Position numbers and translations under genes: made by a program
Notes under the pieces: model-generated
Database searches by the model: none
What the model was told of the DNA's origin: nothing
What the model saw: only the letters and a program-made list of their open reading frames with translations
Shown: piece after piece, positions 42,956-52,028 of the stretch
How the letters are laid out: every line of letters starts with the position of its first letter
How positions within the stretch are numbered: position 1 is the first letter of the stretch
DNA from: VXYL01 sp965199915
GTDB lineage: Bacteria > Pseudomonadota > Gammaproteobacteria > Pseudomonadales > Azotimanducaceae
Length of the DNA: 64,000 bases
NCBI GenBank assembly: GCA_965199915.1
Contig: OZ241348.1
Location: 3,286,001 to 3,350,000, forward strand
Reading direction: 5' to 3'

Positions 42956-44223
42956 TTGAAGCGGGAAGTGGAAGAGGGAGCGAAGTGGCACGCGGGCGTG
43001 GACTGGGGCGTTGAGACGCACCAGGCGTGCGTGCTGGACGGGGACGGCGAAGTGGTTGGCGAGCGGGCGTTCGCGCACGGCGGCGAGGGGCTGTCGGCGC
43101 TGGCGGACTGGCTGCTGGCGTTCGCGGGCGAGGCCGGCGCGGTGGGCGTGGCGATAGAGACGCCGCGCGGCCCGGTGGTCGAGAGCCTGATGGAGCGTGG
43201 CTTCGCGGTGCATTCGATCAATCCGAAGCAGCTCGACCGGTTCCGCGACCGGCACTCGCCGGCGGGGGCGAAGGACGACCGCCGCGACGCCCGGGTGCTG
43301 GCGTCGGCGCTGCGCACGGACCCGCACTGCCTGCGGCGGCTGAGGGCGACCGGGGCGGAGCTGGTGGAGCTGCGGGAGTGGTCGCGGCTGGCGGACGAGT
43401 TGGCGCGGGAGCGGACGCGGCTGGCGAACCGGATGCGCGAGCAGCTGTGGCGCTACTACCCGCAGTTCCTGGACGCGGCGGGCAAGGACGTGGCCTCGGC
43501 GTTCGCGCTGGCGCTGTGGAAGCGGCTGCCGAATCCGGGCGCCGGCGCCAAGGCGCGCCGGAGCACCTTGGAGAAGCTGCTGGCGCGGCACGGCGTCCGC
43601 CGCATCAACGTGGAGACGCTGCGCGAGCGCCTGCGCAAGCCCTCGGCGCCGCTGGCGCCGGGTTCGGCGGTGGCCGCCGAAGCGCATGCGCGGGTCGTGG
43701 CGAGGCGCTTGGAACTGGCCAACGAGCAGCTCGCCGAGGCGCGCGGTCGGCTGGACCAACTGCTGGCCGGTCTCGCCGAGCCGGCCGAGGCCGGGCCGGA
43801 GCCGTCGGAAGACGCGCCGGGCCGCCCCGCGACGCGGCCGTTCTCCTGTCCTTGCCGGGAGTGGGAACGACCGTCGCCGCGACGCTGCTGGCGGAGGCGC
43901 CGGACGCCTTGCGGAACAGAGACTACCACGCCCTGCGCTGCGTCTGCGGCGTCGCGCCGGTGACGCGGCGTTCGGGCAAGAGCCTGCTGGTGGTTCGGCG
44001 GCTGGCGGCGCACGGACGGCTGCGCGACGCGGCGTACCACTGGGCCCGCGTGGCGGCGCAGCGGGACCCGGTCAGCAAGGCCAAGTACCAGTCGCTGCGG
44101 CGGCGCGGCCACGGCCACGCCCGCGCCTTGCGCTCGGTGGCGGACCGGCTGCTCAACGTCGCCTGCGCCATGCTCCGCGACGGCAGCCTCTTCGATCCCC
44201 AGCGCGCCGGAGCCCCCGCGTGA
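42956..44223 (+). pseudogene. IS110-family transposase with a -1 frameshift
   Basis: The frame starts at TTG 42956 behind GGGAGGA. The N-terminal RuvC-like DEDD domain is clear: HAGVDWGVETHQACVL, VAIETPRGPVVESL and GAKDDRRDARVLASAL. At about 43825-43828 the frame breaks within CCCC; one added C restores it. The other frame then continues with the Transposase_20 domain, LLSLPGVGTTVAATLLAEAP and CGVAPVTRRSGKSLLV, to the stop at 44223. The protein is otherwise complete (~420 residues). Either the copy is recently inactivated or the missing base is a sequencing error; programmed frameshifting is not typical of this family. Confidence 0.8.
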
Positions 44224-44454
44224 CCGCCGCCCTCGAATCCGTGGCATGCTTCCGTTCGCGGACCCCGGAAGCGGATAGGCCGCGCGCCGGCGCAAGCCGG
44301 AGGGGGCGGCGGCCCTATCGGAGAAGCCAGCCGCCCCCGACGCGCTGGCGCCATGTACTTCGGGGTTTGGGGCAGCGCCCCAACATCCTCCGCCGCGCAA
44401 CCGTCGGAAGCATGAAAAACGACCAAATCCGCTCTTGCGGAATGGTGGGGAGTC

Positions 44455-44473
44455 CCCCCCCCCCCCCCCCCCC
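44455..44473 (+). repeat. C19 homopolymer at the IS110/ISAs1 junction
   Basis: Nineteen consecutive C residues lie exactly where the ISAs1 reading frame (ALCAQR) is lost. Long G/C homopolymers are rare and slippery, so the true length may vary between cells or be a sequencing artefact. Confidence 0.9.
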
Positions 44474-44696
44474 GCGCTGTGCGCACAGCGCGTCCGCCGT
44501 CACCGTCCGCCCCTTCACGTCCACCAGATCCAGCAGTTTCGGCAGCGCCGGGATCATCGCCGGGAACCCGGCGCTTCGACCTTGCCGTCCACCTCCATCT
44601 GCGCCAGCGTCAGCTTCGACTCCGCCGCGAACGCCTGCGGAAGGTGCGTCGGCGACCGTTCCGAGGCGTCCTCGAACGACCGCCACAGCAGCATAC
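44474..44696 (-). pseudogene. ISAs1-family transposase, N-terminal/central fragment with frameshift
   Basis: On the minus strand the sequence reads RSFEDASERSPTHLPQAFAA and SKLTLAQMEVDGK. After a frame change near 44575 it continues as IPALPKLLDLVDVKGRTV then TADALCAQ. This matches the region after the GKTLRRSF motif of ISAs1 transposases, including the acidic strand before the first catalytic aspartate. It ends at the C19 tract and is cut on its 5' side by a small inverted-repeat element. It is a dead copy. Confidence 0.75.
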
Positions 44697-44801
44697 TAAG
44701 GCGTCTCGCTCCCATAACTCCTACGGCGTGTCGGCGTAAACCGTGTGTTTTTCCGCAAAAGAGCAAACGGAATGTATGACTTAATGGCGCGAGACGCCTA
44801 A
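44697..44801. repeat. Approx. 105-bp segment bounded by inverted repeats
   Basis: TAAGGCGTCTCGC at 44697-44709 is matched by GCGAGACGCCTAA at 44789-44801, a perfect 11-base inverted core. The inside has no gene and is less GC-rich than the flanks. Such size and structure suit a miniature inverted-repeat element or the abutted ends of a deleted insertion sequence. The same 10-mer GCGAGACGCC also occurs at about 42705-42714, at the other side of the IS cluster. Confidence 0.5.
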
Positions 44802-44829
44802 CGCACTGCGATGCGCGACGTCGGCGACG

Positions 44830-45561
44830 CTATAGATTCACCGGCAACGGGCCGCGCGGCGTGATGCCGCGTGGCGACAGGCGGCAGGCCAGCGCGCGCA
44901 GTCGCACGCCGCTGGCCGCCGCGGCGCGCAAGGCCGCGCCGTAGGCGGGGTCTATCTCGTCCGCTGGACGCACCGAGCGGATGCCGGCGTGCAGCACGCA
45001 GAACACCAACGCCGCGCAGCGACCCGCTCGCGCCGCCGCGGCCAGCGCTTCCACATGGCGGGTGGCGCGAATGCTCACGGCGTCGGGAAACGCGCCTTCG
45101 GCGGCGCTGCCGGCGATGCGCAGCGTCACGGTTTTCACTTCCACGAACGTGTCGCCCACGCGCAGATCGAAGCGGCCGCGCTCGCCGGGGAGGGCTTCGG
45201 CGATGGGCACTTCGCGTTGCAGGCGCCGCGCCGGCGGGCCCGCCGGAGCAACATCCGGCAGCAGGCCGACGGCCACCGCCTCCGCCACCAGCCCGTTGGC
45301 GCGCGCGGTGTTGACGCCGATCAAGTGGCCGCGGGCGTCGCGCACCAGTTCCAGCGTGTGCGGATACTTGCGGCGCGGATTGGCCGAGGTGGAGTACCAC
45401 ACCGCGCTGCCGGGTTCGGCGCAACCGGTCATGGCGCCGGTGTTGGCGCAATGGATGGTCATGCGGCGCGTGCCGTGAACGCCGGCGATCGCGATGTCCG
45501 CTAGGAAACGCTTGTAGCGGCGCAGCAAGACGCCCTGCGCCAAGGGCGGCTCGAAGATCAC
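44830..45561 (-). CDS. sfsA: Sugar fermentation stimulation protein SfsA
   Basis: SfsA family proteins have a nucleic-acid-binding and PD-(D/E)XK nuclease-like fold; their precise role is unclear. The protein has 243 residues from GTG 45561, which matches family length; a TTG at 45672 would add an unusual 37-residue leader. Family blocks are present: RYKRFLADIAIAG near the start, IHCANTGAMTGCAEPGSAVW, KYPHTLELV and the nuclease-like RFDLRVGDTFVEVKTVTLRI. It lies alone, next to the insertion-sequence cluster. Confidence 0.88.
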   Translation of the reverse strand: MIFEPPLAQGVLLRRYKRFLADIAIAGVHGTRRMTIHCANTGAMTGCAEPGSAVWYSTSANPRRKYPHTLELVRDARGHLIGVNTARANGLVAEAVAVGLLPDVAPAGPPARRLQREVPIAEALPGERGRFDLRVGDTFVEVKTVTLRIAGSAAEGAFPDAVSIRATRHVEALAAAARAGRCAALVFCVLHAGIRSVRPADEIDPAYGAALRAAAASGVRLRALACRLSPRGITPRGPLPVNL

Positions 45562-45802
45562 GAAGCGGCCCGAGTCGAGGCGCGGCGAGCCGCACCAAGC
45601 AGAAGCGGGGCCCGGGTCGTGCTGGAAGCGGACACCAATCAACCTGGTTGGAGCACTAGGGCGCGTTGACAATTATGCCAGCGCAAGCCAGACGGCGACC
45701 ATCCGGATCATCGCCGCGTAGCTCGCTCGGTCTGGTCGTAGTAGCGGGTGGCGATGCGGCCAGATGGTGAAATTCACACAATCCGATCGTACAATTTGAC
45801 GC

Positions 45803-46972
45803 ATGTGGATTGACCGGCAGATCGAGCCGCTGCTCCAGCAACGCGCCGAGACCCGTCCGGTGGTGGTGCTCACGGGTGCCCGGCAGACCGGCAAGACCAG
45901 CTTGATGCGGCGCTTGTTCGCCGAGTGCGCGTTTGTCACGTTGGACTTGCCGAGCGAAGCGGAGCAAGCGGAGAACGACCCCGCCGGATTCTTGGCGCGC
46001 CATCCGCCGCCGCTGGTGGTGGACGAGGTGCAGTACGCGCCGGGCCTCTTCCGCCACCTCAAGGTGGAGGTGGATCGGCAACCGGGCCGCGCCGGCATGT
46101 TCTTGCTCACTGGATCGCAGCCGCTTACGTTGATGCGGTCGGTGGCGGAATCTTTGGCCGGGCGCGCCGCCATTGTGGAGCTGGAGCCGTTGTCGTTCGC
46201 CGAGGCCAGCGCGGCCCGTCCGACGCTCTCGGTGGAGGAGTACTTGGTGCGCGGCGGGTTCCCGGAGTTGCACCAGAACCGGAAGATCGACGCACGCGGG
46301 TATCTGCAATCCTATGTGGCCACCTACTTGGAGCGCGACTTGCGCCAGCTGTTGCAAGTGGCCAACCTGCGCGACTTCGAGCGGTTCCTGCGCGTTGCCG
46401 CGTTGCGTTCGGCGCAACTGCTGAACAAGGCGGACTTGGCGCGCGATGTGGGCATCAGCGGCGCCACCGCCGGCGCGTGGCTCTCCGCTCTGGAGGCGTC
46501 GCACCAAATCGCCCTCGTCGAGCCGTGGTACGGCAATCCCACGGTGTCTCTGGTGAAGCGGCCCAAGCTGTTCTTGCGCGAGGCGGGATTGGCGGCGTTC
46601 CTGTGCGGTGTCCATTCGGCCGAGGAGCTTGCCGCATCGCCGCTGGCGGGCGCGTTGTGGGAGACCTTGGTGTGCGCGGAGCTGCGTCGCGCCCAGCTCA
46701 ACCACCGCGGCGGCTGGCACTTCCAGTTCTGGCGCGATCGGGCGCGCGAGGCGGACTTCCTGTTGCATCGGGGAGGGACGTTCCGCCTTGCGGACGCCAA
46801 GTGGACGCAACAACCTCGGCCGCGGGCCGCGAGCGCGTTGCGCAAGGTGGCGGCGCTGCTGCCGCCGGACACGGTGCGCGCCATGTCGATCTTCTGCCGC
46901 GCGCCGAACCCGTATCCGCTCGGTGGCGGTGTTGCCGCCGAACCGCTGCACGGTGCTGCCGCTTGGCGTTGA
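45803..46972 (+). CDS. AAA ATPase with DUF4143 domain
   Basis: This is a 389-residue protein of the large DUF4143-containing ATPase family. Walker A is LTGARQTGKTSLM (residues ~24-36) and Walker B is PPLVVDEVQY. The sensor LLTGSQPLTLMRSVAESLAG is characteristic. A central helical region (YLQSYVATYLERDLRQLL) leads into the C-terminal DUF4143 part with the nuclease-like FWRDRAREADFLL. These proteins are abundant in accessory DNA and their biology is not established. Start at ATG 45803. The 241-base gap to divergent sfsA shows no clear promoter. Confidence 0.88.
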   Translation: MWIDRQIEPLLQQRAETRPVVVLTGARQTGKTSLMRRLFAECAFVTLDLPSEAEQAENDPAGFLARHPPPLVVDEVQYAPGLFRHLKVEVDRQPGRAGMFLLTGSQPLTLMRSVAESLAGRAAIVELEPLSFAEASAARPTLSVEEYLVRGGFPELHQNRKIDARGYLQSYVATYLERDLRQLLQVANLRDFERFLRVAALRSAQLLNKADLARDVGISGATAGAWLSALEASHQIALVEPWYGNPTVSLVKRPKLFLREAGLAAFLCGVHSAEELAASPLAGALWETLVCAELRRAQLNHRGGWHFQFWRDRAREADFLLHRGGTFRLADAKWTQQPRPRAASALRKVAALLPPDTVRAMSIFCRAPNPYPLGGGVAAEPLHGAAAWR

Positions 46973-47037
46973 CGTTCCGCGCCGGGAGTGGCATCGTAAG
47001 CCTGCAAGCCGCGCCGGCTCCCGCCGGGGCGTCGTTT

Positions 47038-47113
<76 letters not shown>

Positions 47114-47143
47114 ACATCCCCGTTTGCGCCTTTGCGATAGGCG

Positions 47144-47163
47144 CGCGCCCCGCAGGGTGCGCC
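47144..47163. repeat. Partial REP-like GC palindrome after tRNA-Ala
   Basis: CGCGCCCCGCAGGGTGCGCC resembles the second hairpin of the repeat at 415-454 and 52086-52126 but has a mismatch in the stem. The companion GAGTTTGC hairpin is not convincing here. It lies 30 bases downstream of the tRNA and could serve as its transcript end structure. Confidence 0.4.
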
Positions 47164-47164
47164 T

Positions 47165-47416
47165 TCAGCCGATGGCGCCCCGCAGCGCGGCGATCTCCGT
47201 GGCGATGGCGTCCGCATCGGGCAACTCCCGCCCGGCGCGACCGTACCAGTAGCCGGCGTTGCGCCGGTCCCCCTCCATCAGATGCACGATGCCGTGCGCC
47301 CAACAGCCGTGGGCGGAGGAATCGCGCTGGACGATGGGGTGGGCGGTCTGCCAATCGCCGGCGGCCAATGCCGCCACCGCCGCGCGGAGTTCTTCCTGGG
47401 TAACCGCTTTCGCCAT
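47165..47416 (-). CDS. Small conserved hypothetical protein
   Basis: This 83-residue soluble protein (start ATG 47416, MAKAVTQEELRAAVA) has an alanine-rich helix. It is followed by DWQTAHPIVQRDSSAHGCWA and HGIVHLMEGDRRNAGYWYGR. The W-A-H-x-x-x-H-x-x-x-G-D-x-x-N-A-x-Y-W-Y pattern recurs in small uncharacterised bacterial proteins that I recall seeing, but I know no function. It is preceded by the ABC exporter genes on the same strand at a 61-base distance. Confidence 0.7.
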   Translation of the reverse strand: MAKAVTQEELRAAVAALAAGDWQTAHPIVQRDSSAHGCWAHGIVHLMEGDRRNAGYWYGRAGRELPDADAIATEIAALRGAIG

Positions 47417-47477
47417 GCCCTTGCGCTCCTTCCCGAGTTTCCCGAGTGTCAATTCCGCGCTGCCGGATGCGCCGGCG

Positions 47478-49535
47478 TCACGCAGCCGCCGAGGTCTGCA
47501 ACTCCACGAAGCCGCGGTAGTGTCCGTCTTGCCTCGCCATCAGCTCCGCGTGGCTGCCTTGCTCCATTACGCGGCCGCCATCCAAGAACACGATCTTGTC
47601 CGCGTGGGCGATGGTGGACAGGCGGTGCGCGATGATCACGACTAGGCGGTCCTTGGCCGCTTCGTGCAGGGAACGCACCAGGTACTGCTCGGTTTCCGGG
47701 TCGAGCGCGGAGGTCGGCTCGTCCAGAATCAACACCTTGGAATCCCGCAGCAGGCCGCGGGCGATGGAGATGCGCTGCTTCTGGCCCACCGAGAGCTTGC
47801 TCGCCGAGGCGCTGCCGAGCTTGGTGTCGTAGCCCTCCGGCAACTGCGCGATGAAGTCGTGGATGCCGGCGATGCGCGCCACGCGCTCCACTTCCTCGTC
47901 CGTGGCGCCCGGTTTGCCGTAGCGGATGTTGTCGCCGATGGAATCGGAGAAGAGCTGCGTCTCTTGGAACACATAGGTGATTTGGCTGCGCAGGCTCTCC
48001 AACGTCACCTTGTTCACCGGAATCCCGTCCACCCGCACTTCGCCCTCGGTCGCCAAGTGGTAGCGCGGAATCAGGTAGGCGAGGCTGGTTTTGCCGGCGC
48101 CGGTGGGCCCCACGAACGCCACGATCTCGCCCACCTTGGCGTCCAGGTCGATGCCCTCCAGCGCCCGCCGCCCGTCGGGATAAACGAGGCCGACGCCGCG
48201 CATGGACACGCCTTCCCGCACGCCGCGGTCAAGGCGCGTGGTGCCCATGTCCGCCTCCGCGGGCAGGTCCATCATGGCGAACACCCGGCGCATGCCGGCC
48301 ACGTTGTCTTGGAAGCGAATCCACAGTATGGCCAGCGCACTCGCCGGGCCGCGCATGTAGCCCCAGAACACGAACACCGCGCCGTAGTCGCCGGGCGACA
48401 TCTCGCCGTCGATGACGAGGTTCACCAGCAAGACGAAGAAGATGGTCTGCACGATGGCGTTGATGGTGTCGCCCACTTGCGGGATGATCATCCACATCAG
48501 ATTGACGCGGCGCTGGCGGCGGAAGGATTCTGAGCTGTCGCGTCCGAAGCGGCCTTTCTCCTCCTCGTTGCCGCCGAGGCTCTGCACCGCCAGCACGTTG
48601 TCCATGCCTTCCTCGATGGTGCCGGTGGTCAGCGCCCCCGCTGCCCGCGCCGCTTGGCCGCGCCGCCGCACGATGGGGCCGAACAACGTGGAGAGAATGA
48701 GGTACGTGGGGAAGATCGCCGCCGAGAGCCAGATGATCTCGGGCACCGACGGGTAGGTGTCCATGACGATGAGCAGCGCCTGCACATAAAGGATGCTGGA
48801 CATCAACGGCGTGTGGGTGATCTCGTAGAACACCTCGGTGACCTGCGGGGCGTCGTACATCACGCGGTAGATGGAGTCGCCGATGCGCTGATCCTCGAGC
48901 TGGGTCATGGACAGCGCGCCGATGCGGCTGAACAGCTGCCCGCGCAAGGTGTGGTTGAGTGCTTGGTTGAGGCGGGCGTTGAGCTTGAACTCGACGATGC
49001 CCCAAAGGCCGCCGAAGGTGCTGTGCCCCCCGTGCAGCGTGTTTTCCACCGATGTGGCGTAGTCGTGGCCTTGGGCGAGACCGGCCTCCACATCGTCGTT
49101 GTAGCCGGTTATATAGCGGCCGATCAGCAGCGCCAAACCGAGCCCGAAAGACAATAGAAAGATCAGAATTTGCAACGCGTCCCAACCTTGGCAGAGATCG
49201 AGGACCGGTTGCCAGTACCACGGGTAGTTCGCCGCCTCCTCGATTGGCCTGCCCAAGACCACATGGTCGGTGAGCATTTTGACGGGCCACGGCAGGAATG
49301 CGAGTCCAATCGCGTAGGCGCCGAGCTTCATCGCGAATTTGCCGAGGTAGCGCCACATGAAGTAGCGGATGTAGGCGGTGCTGCGCAGGATGATCTTGAG
49401 CGAGTCGCGCTCCCCGATCTGGGTTTGCGTGTCGATGCCGCTGGTGCGCCGATCCAGCTCGCGGTCGCTTGCGCGTCGCGGCGACCCGTGGCTCGGCCCG
49501 GTGGAGGGCGTTTGCGCCAGTGCGCCTTCGGCCAT
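47478..49535 (-). CDS. ABC exporter, fused permease and ATPase (second subunit)
   Basis: This is a 685-residue type IV ABC half-transporter. After a ~55-residue polar leader come six membrane helices with exporter features (residues ~80-390). The nucleotide-binding domain follows, with Walker A FVGPTGAGKTSLAYL, signature LSVGQKQRISIARGL and Walker B VLILDEPTSALDPE. The H-loop sits in VVIIAHRLSTIAHAD. GGGGAG precedes ATG 49535. It is the downstream partner of the gene at 49560-52028 (24-base gap), so the two probably form a heterodimeric exporter. The substrate, perhaps a lipid, peptide or drug, is unknown. Confidence 0.88.
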   Translation of the reverse strand: MAEGALAQTPSTGPSHGSPRRASDRELDRRTSGIDTQTQIGERDSLKIILRSTAYIRYFMWRYLGKFAMKLGAYAIGLAFLPWPVKMLTDHVVLGRPIEEAANYPWYWQPVLDLCQGWDALQILIFLLSFGLGLALLIGRYITGYNDDVEAGLAQGHDYATSVENTLHGGHSTFGGLWGIVEFKLNARLNQALNHTLRGQLFSRIGALSMTQLEDQRIGDSIYRVMYDAPQVTEVFYEITHTPLMSSILYVQALLIVMDTYPSVPEIIWLSAAIFPTYLILSTLFGPIVRRRGQAARAAGALTTGTIEEGMDNVLAVQSLGGNEEEKGRFGRDSSESFRRQRRVNLMWMIIPQVGDTINAIVQTIFFVLLVNLVIDGEMSPGDYGAVFVFWGYMRGPASALAILWIRFQDNVAGMRRVFAMMDLPAEADMGTTRLDRGVREGVSMRGVGLVYPDGRRALEGIDLDAKVGEIVAFVGPTGAGKTSLAYLIPRYHLATEGEVRVDGIPVNKVTLESLRSQITYVFQETQLFSDSIGDNIRYGKPGATDEEVERVARIAGIHDFIAQLPEGYDTKLGSASASKLSVGQKQRISIARGLLRDSKVLILDEPTSALDPETEQYLVRSLHEAAKDRLVVIIAHRLSTIAHADKIVFLDGGRVMEQGSHAELMARQDGHYRGFVELQTSAAA

Positions 49536-49559
49536 GTTTGCGTCTCCCCTCGCTTCCGG

Positions 49560-52028
49560 TCAGCTCGCCGCGGTGGCCGTGGATTCGGCTTCCACAAAGG
49601 CGCGGTAGCGTCCGCCTTCGCGGCGCATCAAGGTTTCGTGGCTGCCGCTTTCCACGATGCGGCCGCGGTCCAAGTAGAGGATGTTGTTCGCCCGCCGGAT
49701 CGTGGAGATGCGGTGCGTGATGAGAAAGATGGCGCGGCCCGCGCCCCACTCGGCCAAGTTGCGCATCACTTGGTGTTCGGTGGCGGCGTCAAGGGCGGCG
49801 GTGGGCTCGTCGAGCACCAGGATCGGCGTGTCGCGCACCACGGCGCGGGCGATGGAGAGGCGTTGGCGTTGGCCGCTGGAGAGCTTGCCGCCGCGGTCCG
49901 AGAGCATGGTGTCCAAGCCGTTCGGCAAGCCGGCCACATAGTCTTCCATGCCGGCCACGCGCACCGCCTCGCGCACCTGTTCTTCGCTGGCGTTCGGCGC
50001 CACGTAGCGGATGTTCTCGCGCACCGACAGCGCGAACAACACGTTCTCCTGCAACGCGATGGCCACGTTGGCGCGCAGCGAGCGCACTCGGTAGGCGCGC
50101 AGGTCGCGCCCGTCGATGGTGATGGCGCCCCGGGACGGATCGAACAGGCGCAAGAGCAGCGCCATCATCGTGCTCTTGCCGGCGCCGGTCGGCCCGATGA
50201 TGGCGGTGATGCTGCCGGGCCCGGCGCGAAAACTCACGTCGTCGAGCACCGGGCGTTCCTTCTCGTAGGCGAAACGCACGTTGTCGAAGCGTATTTCCTC
50301 TTGGAGGCCGGTCAGCGGCACCGCGTCCGGCGCGTCCTGCACGTCCGGCTCGATGTCCAGAATGTCGAACACCCGGCGCAGGCCCATGGCCATGTCCTGG
50401 GCGGTCATCCAGTCGCGCAGCAATTTGCGCACATCGCCGCTCGACTCGTGCAGCTGGTCGCGCCCCCAGCTGAAGCTGGCGAGGTTCCACGCCACGAAGC
50501 TGATGCCGAGCAGCCCGATGAGCTCCAGCGCCCAAGCCGGATCGGCTTCATGCGCCCACCACGCCATGAACGAACTGCCGCCGGCGACGAACACGGTCGC
50601 CACCGTGTACATCACAATCGTCACCACCGCGATCAGCTGGCGCACGCGGAAGGCGGCGTTGAAGGCGATCACCGAGTCCTCCTCCAAATGCCGCTGGGCG
50701 CGCGCCGCGGTGCCGAACGCTTTGATGAGGCGAATGGCGCCGAAGGTCTCTTGAATGGTGGAGGTGACATCGGACGTGGCGGCGCGGTAGACCAAGGTTC
50801 GGGTGCGCATCCGCGGCATGGCGAACTGCGCCCAAAACAGCGCCGGCACCACCACGACGGTAGCGACGAGACCCAGCCACGGCGACATCACGGTGACCAG
50901 CACCACGCATGTGAGGTAGCTGCCGAACGCCAGCGTCATGCCGATCACATGGCCGATGACGGCGGTGACCATGGCGCTGTCCTGGTAGATGCGGAAGATG
51001 GAGTCGCCGGTGCGGTGGCCGCTGTGGTAGTTGAGCGAAAGCTGATGCCAGCGCTCCACCAAGGCGACGCGGAGATCTTGGTTGATGCGCTGCATGATCC
51101 ACATGTTGTAGTACGGATTGATGATGCGCAGCGGCAGGCGCAACAAGTGGGAACCGAGCGCGAGGTAGACGTATATCAACACCAAGTCGCGCCGTTGATC
51201 CGCGTTAAGGTTGTCCACCGAATCTTGCGTCCACTCCGGCATCCCGAAGAAATTGGCGATCTTGGCCAGCGCCGGCGCGATCGGCTCCGCCTGCAACAGG
51301 TTCTGGTTGAGCAGATCCGCCAGCAGCACGCCCAAGGCCAAGTTGAGGCCGCGTTCGAAGAAGTTGATGGCGTAGAAGTAGACCAGGTGCGCGCCGGCCC
51401 GCACGCGGCACTCCAAGCGGCCGGCGCGGGTGCGGAACTGCACCATCCAGCCCGTGATCGCCGCGACGATGACCGCAACGCCGTACAGCGTGGACACCCA
51501 ACCGTCAATGAAGAACGCCGCCGCAAGGGCGACCCCGATGCCCGACAGCAGCGCACCGACCACACCGACCGCCTGCGCCCGCCCGCGGCGCCAAGCCATC
51601 AGGTATGTGCAGACCACCAGCGCCAGCACCGGCACATAGAGCAGGTTCATCGGCCAGCCGAAATCCGCCGGCACCCAGCCCATGAGCGGGCCGAGCGCGG
51701 CCACCGCCGCCACCAGGAAGGGCGCGTAGCCGAATTGATAGCCTTGACCGCTCACCAAGTCCGCCACGCGGTTCTCGACGCCTTGGCCGGGCACCCACCA
51801 GCGGCCAAGGACCTGCGGGCGGATGTAGGGCCACGAGCGCAGCAACAGCTTCAACACGTCGACGAAGCCGCTGGTGTCGTGGGTGAGGTGCTGGTAGCGC
51901 TCCGTTGGCACCGGAGCGTTGCGGAACATGGGCAACTGCCGGGAACGCGCCCGGTTGGCGGCGATGTCGGCTTGGACGTTGGCGTTCACGACAGGCGGGC
52001 AATCCCGTGGCGGCGGTTTCCCCAACAC
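49560..52028 (-). CDS. ABC exporter, fused permease and ATPase with extended N-terminal membrane region
   Basis: This 822-residue half-transporter starts at GTG 52028 behind AAGAGG. It has an extra N-terminal part. Besides the six core helices, at least three hydrophobic segments (around residues 100-190: FLVAAVAALGPLMGW, LLYVPVLALVVCTYL, VGALLSGIGVALAAAFF) precede the usual exporter domain. The C-terminal ATPase has Walker A IIGPTGAGKSTMM, signature KLSSGQRQRLSIARAV, Walker B ILVLDEPTAALDAA and the H-loop FLITHRIST. With the next gene it likely makes an asymmetric exporter. Confidence 0.87.
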   Translation of the reverse strand: MLGKPPPRDCPPVVNANVQADIAANRARSRQLPMFRNAPVPTERYQHLTHDTSGFVDVLKLLLRSWPYIRPQVLGRWWVPGQGVENRVADLVSGQGYQFGYAPFLVAAVAALGPLMGWVPADFGWPMNLLYVPVLALVVCTYLMAWRRGRAQAVGVVGALLSGIGVALAAAFFIDGWVSTLYGVAVIVAAITGWMVQFRTRAGRLECRVRAGAHLVYFYAINFFERGLNLALGVLLADLLNQNLLQAEPIAPALAKIANFFGMPEWTQDSVDNLNADQRRDLVLIYVYLALGSHLLRLPLRIINPYYNMWIMQRINQDLRVALVERWHQLSLNYHSGHRTGDSIFRIYQDSAMVTAVIGHVIGMTLAFGSYLTCVVLVTVMSPWLGLVATVVVVPALFWAQFAMPRMRTRTLVYRAATSDVTSTIQETFGAIRLIKAFGTAARAQRHLEEDSVIAFNAAFRVRQLIAVVTIVMYTVATVFVAGGSSFMAWWAHEADPAWALELIGLLGISFVAWNLASFSWGRDQLHESSGDVRKLLRDWMTAQDMAMGLRRVFDILDIEPDVQDAPDAVPLTGLQEEIRFDNVRFAYEKERPVLDDVSFRAGPGSITAIIGPTGAGKSTMMALLLRLFDPSRGAITIDGRDLRAYRVRSLRANVAIALQENVLFALSVRENIRYVAPNASEEQVREAVRVAGMEDYVAGLPNGLDTMLSDRGGKLSSGQRQRLSIARAVVRDTPILVLDEPTAALDAATEHQVMRNLAEWGAGRAIFLITHRISTIRRANNILYLDRGRIVESGSHETLMRREGGRYRAFVEAESTATAAS

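Larger units (their letters stand above)
42723..44473 (+). mobile_element. IS110-family insertion nested in the ISAs1 remnant
   Basis: An IS110-type transposase gene with about 230 bases of non-coding DNA on each side lies between the two ISAs1 fragments. The left non-coding segment (42723-42955) contains a very strong hairpin around 42800-42829 (CCCCCC stem closing on GCGCTTCGAGCGC). That is where IS110 elements of the IS621 type encode their guide (bridge) RNA. The right non-coding segment runs from 44224 and ends in an unbroken C19 tract (44455-44473). Ends are approximate because this family lacks terminal inverted repeats. The middle of the ISAs1 gene is also missing, so insertion was accompanied or followed by deletion. 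Confidence 0.65.

Noticed and set aside
43820..43832. Programmed ribosomal frameshift in the IS110 transposase
   Set aside because: There is no slippery heptamer with a following structure, and IS110 recombinases are normally made from one frame. A lost C in a C-run is simpler.
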